8,307 nt of DNA from an uncultured Lachnospiraceae bacterium (GTDB lineage Bacteria > Bacillota > Clostridia > Lachnospirales > Lachnospiraceae): contig CANQYH010000135.1 of NCBI GenBank assembly GCA_947628025.1, forward strand, positions 1 to 8,307, given 5' to 3'. Position numbers and translations under genes: made by a program. This document shows, in pieces, positions 1 to 6,100 of this stretch. Each line of letters starts with the position of its first letter. Position 1 is the stretch's first letter. The notes under the pieces are model-generated. The model searched no databases and was not told the DNA's origin. It saw only the letters and a program-made list of their open reading frames with translations.

Positions 1-1
1 T

Positions 2-2974
2 GGAAGCGGCGCGGAGGCCGGCAGCCGGACGATCCATCCGTTTTGCGGCGTATTCGATGGGGCGGGCCATACGATCCGCGGCCTGCGCATTGCCGCGTCG
101 TCGGCTCCGCTTCAGGAGATCGGGCTTTTCGGCGTGATCGACGGCGGGACTGTGAAAAATCTGAAGATCCTTGACGCGGAGATCAGCGGAACGGGCCGGG
201 CGGCGGTGCTGGCCGGTACGGTTCGGGGAGATGCTGTGGTTTATGGAGTGACGGTTTCCGGCCACGTATCGGCTGCGGACGGCGACGCGGGAGGTATCGC
301 GGCGGTGGCGGACGGCGACGGCGGCAGAGTGACGATCGAAAACTGCAGCGCCGACGGGATCGTGATCCGGGCCGGAGGAACAGACCACTGCGCGGGAGGC
401 ATCGCCGGCGTCGTGCGGGACGCCGATCTGGCGGACAACACGGTCAAGACCTGGGAGGGCGGCAGCGACCGCATCCAGGGAGAAGGCTATGTCGGCGGCA
501 TTGCGGGCAGCATGGAAGCGGCCAATCTGTATAATTCCTACGTGGACGGCGTGATCGGCGGCAGCGGGAGCCGCGCCGTGGGAGGCATCGTGGGACAGTA
601 CCTGAGCGGCAATCTGGTCGTGGCGCGCTTCGCCGGGGATATAGGCCATACCGGCATGGGCGGCGCTTCCTATGAGGGGACTTTCATCGGGACCAGGGAC
701 AAGAACCATCCGTTCAGCTACGGCACGGAGCCGGGGGATAATCTGGCCTATCTGTTTGCGGATTCCGAGGCCGCGGCCAGGCAGGTCTCCGGGGCGGATT
801 TTGATGAGGACAATATATTTTACAGGGACGCCCATATCGGCTACTGGCTGGATTACCAGAGGACGTATGTGCTGCTTTCCGGCAATTCCCAGGTACAGCA
901 GAACGACCGGTTCTTCTATGAAGAACTGGAGGACGGCGTGCGCTCCGTGATCACAGGGAAGCTGGATCTGGGCTTTGCGCCGGACGGAAAGGCCGTGGAA
1001 CAGACGTTCCGGCTGGATCATTTCGCTCCCGGCCAGCAGGGGCAGCCGGTGCGGGGGTATGTCCTTTCGGTGCCCAGGATCGACGCCCGGAACGCCAATG
1101 GGACCTATGACACCGACGTGGCGTCTCTGACTGTCATGCCCCAGGGGAATCAGTCCTATTATCGGGCCATTGACAAAAATCATCCGGCGGCGGTAGCGCC
1201 CGGCATCACGGTGACGGTCGTGACCGCGCCCAATAACCGGGACGGAAACCGTTATCAGATGGTGCCGGATCCGTCCGGCGGTGTGAAAGCCCCGGTCTAC
1301 ATCAACGACGCGGGCCGTGAGACGCCCATGTCCTATCTGTCGGCGGGAACCTACAGTTTTCGTATGCCGGAACGGGACACGGAGATCAACGCGGAATATG
1401 TCAAAGTGACTACGGTATTGACAATGACGCCTGCGGAAACGCAGATCTCCGTGACCCAGATCCGGACGGGCGACAGGAAAAATCCGGATACCGTGACGGA
1501 AGTGCGGAACAGCGAGGGGCTGCTGATCGCCCGGTACATCGAGGACGCGCTGGATGAGTCGATCCAGGTACAGCCGGTGCGGATCCACAGCCAGCACAAT
1601 GTGACCGGCGGGACGGCGGATCCGACCGTTAAATGGTCGGTGGACAACACGGACCTGATTGATCTGGTGTCGGAAGCGGGATACACGGAACAGGACGCCC
1701 GGATACTGCCGAATCTTTCGGGGAGTTTTATCCAGGATACGCTGAAAACCCTGGTACAGGCCCAGATCGACGGAGGCTACCAGGAGGCGATCAGCCCAAC
1801 GGTTTACCAGAAATGGGCGGTCGTTACGGCTTCCTCCAATCCGGAGACCTCGGCGGATCAGGTGGCTGTGTTCGGGAACTGCAAAGTGGGCGTATCGTTC
1901 CAGATCCTGGATCGCACGACCCGCCGCGTGGAGGGGATGCAGCTGAATCAGAGCGATCTGCTGCTGACCGTCACGCGCAGGCTGACGGGGGATCGCCTGA
2001 AGCCGGAGGAGACGATTCTTTGTTCCGAACCGGTGGTTCTGTCGGCGCTTTTGTATCCGGAGCAGCCATTTTATAAGAATGTTTCCTGGAGGGACCAGGA
2101 AAGCGGAGCCGCGCTGGTTCTTACGCCGTCGGGCGATAATGCGTCTCAATGCGCCGTGACGGTCCGGTTTGACGCAAATGGCCTGGCGAATCCCGCCTGG
2201 ATCCAGAATGTGATCAATGCGGACAACCAGAAACGCAAGGAAGATCCCAACGCGAAGCTGGAGGGGACGGCCGCCCATATGGAGACGGTGACCGCTACGT
2301 CGGAGGATCAGACGCACGGGGTAATATCTGCGTCCTGCAAGGTAACGGTGCGTTTTGTCACAGACGACCAGACCGTGATCCAGAATAATGGAAACAGTTC
2401 GCCGGGGAGCAGTTCGTCTGGCAGCGGTTCGTCGGGCGGCAGCTCATACGGAAGCGGTTCGTCGGGCGGCAGTTCGTCCGGCAGCAGTTCATCGGGAAGC
2501 AGCTCGTCCGGCAGCAAGAAAAATACGTCTGCCGCATCGAAGACCGATGCGGAAAAGAAAGTCGAAGAAAAATCCGCAGAGGCCGGCACGGATGCTGCGG
2601 GAGACAAAAATCCCGCGACCGGAGTCTGGACGGCCGTGGTGACCGGCGTCTGGAGCCAGGATGCAGACGGCCGGTGGATATTTGCGGCCGGAGAACATGC
2701 CTGCCGCGGCGAGTGGGCCTTTATATTCAACCCGTATGCCGATCCGTCGAAAGGCCAGGCAAACGCGGGATGGTTTTATTTTGACGAGCAGGGCTATATG
2801 GCGACGGGATGGAGATGGCTGGCCGGGCCCGACGGTTCGGCGCGTTGCTACTATTTTAATGAAATTTCAGACGGAACGAAAGGGTCGCTTCTGAGAAGTA
2901 CGGTCACTCCGGACGGTTATCAGGTAAATGATTCCGGGGCGTGGACGGCCGGCGGTAAGGAACAGATCCGGTAA
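2..2974 (+). CDS. Secreted GLUG-repeat protein with C-terminal cell-wall-binding repeats (5' partial)
   Basis: The frame is already open at base 2 and runs 990 codons to the TAA at 2972-2974, so the true start and any signal peptide lie upstream. Residue numbers here count from base 2. Residues 14-230 are Gly-rich with GLUG-type repeats (GLFGVIDGGTVKNLKI at 41-56; GGI-A/V-G turns near 97, 132, 165 and 194), which fold as a right-handed beta-helix in known relatives. A beta-rich middle follows, with an InlB-repeat-like ending (GTYSFRMPERDTEINAEY) and bacterial Ig-like pieces (VKWSVDNTDLIDLV). Next come a Ser/Gly linker (799-838), a charged Lys/Glu/Ala linker, and a cell-wall-binding domain (874 to the end). 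The expected role is a surface or wall-associated adhesin or matrix protein; no catalytic residues are recognisable. It lies 24 bases upstream of the giant adhesin gene and is probably in the same operon. The ligand is unknown. Confidence 0.9.
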   Translation, partial: GSGAEAGSRTIHPFCGVFDGAGHTIRGLRIAASSAPLQEIGLFGVIDGGTVKNLKILDAEISGTGRAAVLAGTVRGDAVVYGVTVSGHVSAADGDAGGIAAVADGDGGRVTIENCSADGIVIRAGGTDHCAGGIAGVVRDADLADNTVKTWEGGSDRIQGEGYVGGIAGSMEAANLYNSYVDGVIGGSGSRAVGGIVGQYLSGNLVVARFAGDIGHTGMGGASYEGTFIGTRDKNHPFSYGTEPGDNLAYLFADSEAAARQVSGADFDEDNIFYRDAHIGYWLDYQRTYVLLSGNSQVQQNDRFFYEELEDGVRSVITGKLDLGFAPDGKAVEQTFRLDHFAPGQQGQPVRGYVLSVPRIDARNANGTYDTDVASLTVMPQGNQSYYRAIDKNHPAAVAPGITVTVVTAPNNRDGNRYQMVPDPSGGVKAPVYINDAGRETPMSYLSAGTYSFRMPERDTEINAEYVKVTTVLTMTPAETQISVTQIRTGDRKNPDTVTEVRNSEGLLIARYIEDALDESIQVQPVRIHSQHNVTGGTADPTVKWSVDNTDLIDLVSEAGYTEQDARILPNLSGSFIQDTLKTLVQAQIDGGYQEAISPTVYQKWAVVTASSNPETSADQVAVFGNCKVGVSFQILDRTTRRVEGMQLNQSDLLLTVTRRLTGDRLKPEETILCSEPVVLSALLYPEQPFYKNVSWRDQESGAALVLTPSGDNASQCAVTVRFDANGLANPAWIQNVINADNQKRKEDPNAKLEGTAAHMETVTATSEDQTHGVISASCKVTVRFVTDDQTVIQNNGNSSPGSSSSGSGSSGGSSYGSGSSGGSSSGSSSSGSSSSGSKKNTSAASKTDAEKKVEEKSAEAGTDAAGDKNPATGVWTAVVTGVWSQDADGRWIFAAGEHACRGEWAFIFNPYADPSKGQANAGWFYFDEQGYMATGWRWLAGPDGSARCYYFNEISDGTKGSLLRSTVTPDGYQVNDSGAWTAGGKEQIR
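41..640 (+). other. GLUG-type repeat region (beta-helix)
   Basis: The translated region repeats a pattern of a Gly-Gly-Ile/Leu-Ala/Phe-Gly turn followed by a short strand with Asn, Ser or Val-rich positions. Copies include GLFGVIDGGTVKNLKI, GGIAGVVRDADLADNTV, GGIAGSMEAANLYNSYVDG and GGIVGQYLSGNLVV. It is preceded by FCGVFDGAGHTIRGLRI, the usual entry strand for this repeat type. GLUG repeats occur in surface adhesins and IgA-protease-like proteins of Gram-positive bacteria and form stacked parallel beta-coils. More copies probably lie upstream of the window. Confidence 0.8.
2396..2515 (+). repeat. Ser/Gly-rich linker encoded by short tandem repeats
   Basis: Forty consecutive codons encode almost only Ser and Gly, with one Pro and one Tyr. 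At the DNA level there is a 30-base unit, GSGSSGGSSY then GSGSSGGSSS, at 2420-2449 and 2450-2479, followed by degenerate GSSSS copies. The linker separates the beta-sheet ectodomain from the wall-binding domain and is likely flexible. Such repeats can gain or lose units by slippage in multiples of three bases without breaking the frame. Confidence 0.9.
2621..2971 (+). other. C-terminal cell-wall-binding repeat domain
   Basis: Residues 874-990 of the first protein are rich in Trp, Tyr and Gly and carry repeats of the cell-wall/choline-binding type. Examples are GVWSQDADGRWIF, EWAFIFNPYADPSKGQ, GWFYFDEQGYMATGWRWL and CYYFNEISDGTKGSLL, ending with TPDGYQVNDSGAW. This arrangement is a common C-terminal module of secreted Clostridia proteins and resembles the CW_binding_1 repeats that bind wall polymers non-covalently. 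It implies surface retention without a sortase. The exact wall ligand cannot be told from sequence. Confidence 0.85.
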
Positions 2975-2981
2975 AGCGCAC

Positions 2982-2990
2982 AGGGGAGGG
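2982..2990 (+). promoter_or_regulatory. Strong Shine-Dalgarno for the giant adhesin gene
   Basis: AGGGGAGGG lies 8 bases before the ATG at 2999, at ideal spacing. It fixes this start against the next in-frame ATG (codon 24), which falls inside the signal peptide. A second purine run (AGGAG, 2994-2998) touches the ATG and is too close to act. The 24-base gap (2975-2998) shows no hairpin plus T-tract and no promoter, which supports read-through from the upstream gene. Confidence 0.85.
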
Positions 2991-2998
2991 GTCAGGAG

Positions 2999-3112
2999 AT
3001 GAGAAACAGGATATATAGAAGAGGAAAGAGGATCCTGGCGGGGGTTCTGGCCGCGGTCTGTTTCTGCATGGCGTTTTTTACGTCTTTTGAAACGAATACG
3101 ATCGTCAGCCGC
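2999..3112 (+). other. Sec signal peptide of the adhesin
   Basis: The N-terminus MRNRIYRRGKR carries six Arg/Lys, followed by a hydrophobic stretch (residues 12-30, ILAGVLAAVCFCMAFFTSF) and then a polar segment. This is a typical Gram-positive Sec signal. Cleavage probably falls between about residues 30 and 39, just before the thioester domain; the exact site is uncertain. The two Cys in the hydrophobic core (21 and 23) do not make a valid lipobox. Confidence 0.85.
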
Positions 3113-6100
3113 GCGTCGACGTTTACAGGGAAGAATATATGGAGCGGCGGAAGCGAAGTGATGTTCGGCCATAAGAGAAATTATCTGTATCGTTGGAGCG
3201 ACGGTTACCAGATGACGTTCTGCATATCGCCGGGGAAGCATATGGGCAGTGCGGTCGTAGCGAGCGCCAGACGCGTGAATATTGACGACGAGGACATTCC
3301 TTATGTCAGGAGCCGGGAAGATTTTAAAAAGCTGGCGCTCATGTGTACCTGGTTTGACCATAACGGTTCGATCTATGCGGACAATGTTACGTATGCGGCT
3401 GTTCAGACGGCCGTCTGGGGGATCTTTACGGATGGCTGGGAAAGTGTCGACGATCTGGCGCAGACGGTGGACAGGCATGTACCGGGGGTATATGACAGAT
3501 GGAAAGACGTCAAGGAGTATGTGGAAAATGAAGACGCGCGGCTGGAGGGGTGTCCGGAGTGGCTGTCGGTCACATCGGACGGCGCGGAACAGAACATGAA
3601 GACGATGGAACGGATAGACGGGGTCTGGACCGCGGAGTTTGATATCTCCGCGGTCCCCGAATTGGCGTCGCTGAACTGGAAATTTGACGGGGATGCGGCG
3701 GGCTGGTCGCGGAAGATCTCCGGCGGAAAGCTGATCTTTACGTATAACGGGACAGAAGCTTCCACGGTAACTGTTTCCGCTTCGCTGATCGGCAGCCTGG
3801 CCGTCTGGGGGAGAAACACCACTTCTCTGACATTTTACATACCGGATGGACCGGCGGACAAGATACAGGCCATGATCGGAGCCGGTCTGGAAGCGCCGAA
3901 AGCGTATCTGAAGCTGACGACGGGGGAGATAGCGCCAGAGCCGGAGCCGGAACCAGAGCCGGAGCCCGAACCAGGCCCCGAACCGGAGCCAGGCCCCGAA
4001 CCGGAGCCAGGACCAGAGCCGGAACCGGAACCTGAGCCCGAACCCGAACCAGAGATCGTAGTTCCTCCGGTACCGGCGGTGGAGATATTCCGGCATAGAG
4101 AGACGTTCGTTTCCCATTATCGCGTAAAGCTGGAGAAGTATTGCGCAGAGACGGAGCAGCCCCTGGCGGAGGTCGGGTTCCGGGTATTGGAAGCGATGAG
4201 CGGCCGGTCGCTGGATGGGCTGAGCAGCGCCAAAATGAGTCCCAGGCCGGTCCTCTGGGATGATTTTAAGGTCTGCGCGGAGGTAATGACCGACGAAAGC
4301 GGATCCATCACGCATACGGATACAAAGCGGTATGAATATGACAGGACGTACTGCGGCGGCCATCCGATGCCGGAGTTTTTGGAGATGCCGGAATATGACG
4401 ACGGGAAAGACCATTCCGCGGAGATGGAAGCGATCGAGGCGACCAATCAGCAGGTGGAACAGGAATGGCTGGCTCTGATGGAGGCCTGCGAGGAATCGAC
4501 GGATTTCCATGACGAGGATCCGGAGAAAGCGCTTGCGATGATGCTTAAAGACCGGGAGGAAACCTACGAAGCGTTTATCGGCCTGCGGTATGATTACGCG
4601 TTCGAGGAAACGCAGGCCAGATATGGCTATGTGCTTCACGGCCGGCATAACGACGATGCGGCTTCGAAAGTGCTTCGGGTTTCTTCGGTGGAAGCCGGAG
4701 GAGAGAGCCAGGTCGTGGAGCGGGAAGTGATCGTCGACGAGTTGGTGGGATATGGTTCGTTTGCCTACGGGAACGACGGCGAGGAAGACGATCGGGAGGA
4801 ACTGACGGAGAGCGCGGCGTACAGAAAGGCCGCGCTGCAGATGAACGTTTCTTTGGCGACGGCGAGAGCCTGGGAAAAACGGATGGAGCGTTTGGGAATC
4901 GTCGTCAAAAAAGTGCCGGCAAGGCCGGCGGATCCGGAGGACAACCCGGAAATGCCGGAAAGCACGTCTATCGCGGACAGGCCGGCGGAGCGGCAGACTG
5001 CTGCAGCGGAGACGGGATCGAACGCGAAAGAGAAACAAGAAGCGGAACCTGAACCTCAAAACCGTGAAATGACGGCGACAGGGTCAAATGCGCGCAAAAG
5101 CGGCGAAACGGCAGGCACGGCTCCCCAGGATGCGGAATATGGGAATCCGGCGACAGAGTCAAATGCGCGTAAAAGCGGCGAAGCGGCAGTCACGGCTCCC
5201 CGGGATGCGGAATATGCGGAATATGGGAATCCGGAGACAGGGTCGGACGCGCGCAAAAGCGGAGAAACGGCAGGCACGGCTCCCCGGGATACAGAATACG
5301 AGAATCCGGTGACAGGGTCGGACGCGCGCAAGGGCGGCGAAACGATAAGCGCGGCTCCCCGGGATGCGGAATACGAGAATCCGGCGACAGAGTCAAATGC
5401 GCGCAGGACGACGGAACCGGTTCGCAGGGAAGCGGCCGCTTCCGTAAGCGTATACACCTATCAGTTCGCCGACAGAACGGCGCTGGCGGAGGAAGAGCCG
5501 GAACCGGACCGTGGGGAGGTCGTGCTGCCGGAACCGGAGCCGGATGATATTGAACCGCTGAGGCCGAAGAAAGATTCCGGCTATACCTCTGCGGTCGTGC
5601 AGCTGTACGATCACCGGACCGAGGGCGAGATCCACATCAATAAACGAGATATGGATCTGCTGGCCGGAGAAACGGACGGATACGACAGCTATGGGGAAAC
5701 TCAGGGCGACGCCACGCTGGAGGGCGCGGTGTACGGCCTGTACGCGGCGGAGGACATCGTTCATCCGGACGGCAAGACCGGCGTCGTTTACCGGGCGGGC
5801 GATCTGACGGCCATTGCCGCGACGGACAAAAACGGAGACGCTTCCTTTATGGCCTACACGGAGGAGAGCGATACCAGCAGAAAAGCCGCCAATAAGGACG
5901 GGACCTGGATCGGCCATCCGCTGATCGCCGGGCAGTACTATGTGGGCGAGATCGCCCGGTCGGAGGGGTATGAAAAGACGGAGGAACCGGAGCTTTCGGA
6001 ACTGATCCTGGGCCGTGCGGCGGTCACATCTCCCATGACGCATCCGATCGATATGCACGATGGTTCCTGGCTGGAATTTGACGTGACTTTTGAGGATACG

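Noticed and set aside
2609..2623. NPATG as a sortase motif in the first protein
   Set aside because: It is followed by over 100 residues of wall-binding repeats, with no membrane segment and positive tail as sorting signals need.
134..2974. GTG at 134 as the start of the first gene
   Set aside because: The frame is open from base 2 and the 44 codons before the GTG encode clear GLUG-type sequence (FCGVFDGAGHTIRGLRI), so the gene starts upstream of the window.
3053..3067. Lipobox (LAAVC or VCFC) making the adhesin a lipoprotein
   Set aside because: The residue before Cys is Val or Phe, not Gly, Ala or Ser, and the Cys lies within the hydrophobic core rather than at its end.
3627..3656. Intrinsic terminator
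   Set aside because: The hairpin is strong, but no T-run follows and the reading frame continues for more than 4600 bases.
2867..5059. 730-codon antisense open frame
   Set aside because: It lies opposite the well-supported adhesin frame, is very rich in Arg and Pro/His, has no recognisable domain, and overlaps the end of the first gene. It is explained by GC-rich codon bias that rarely gives reverse-strand stops.
5075..5419. CRISPR array
   Set aside because: The units are contiguous with no unique spacers, are imperfect, keep the reading frame, and lie within a coding sequence.
5393..6058. 221-codon antisense open frame and short antisense frames over the 75-bp repeats
   Set aside because: They oppose the SpaA-like domain and the repeat region. 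Their apparent repeats only mirror the sense repeats.
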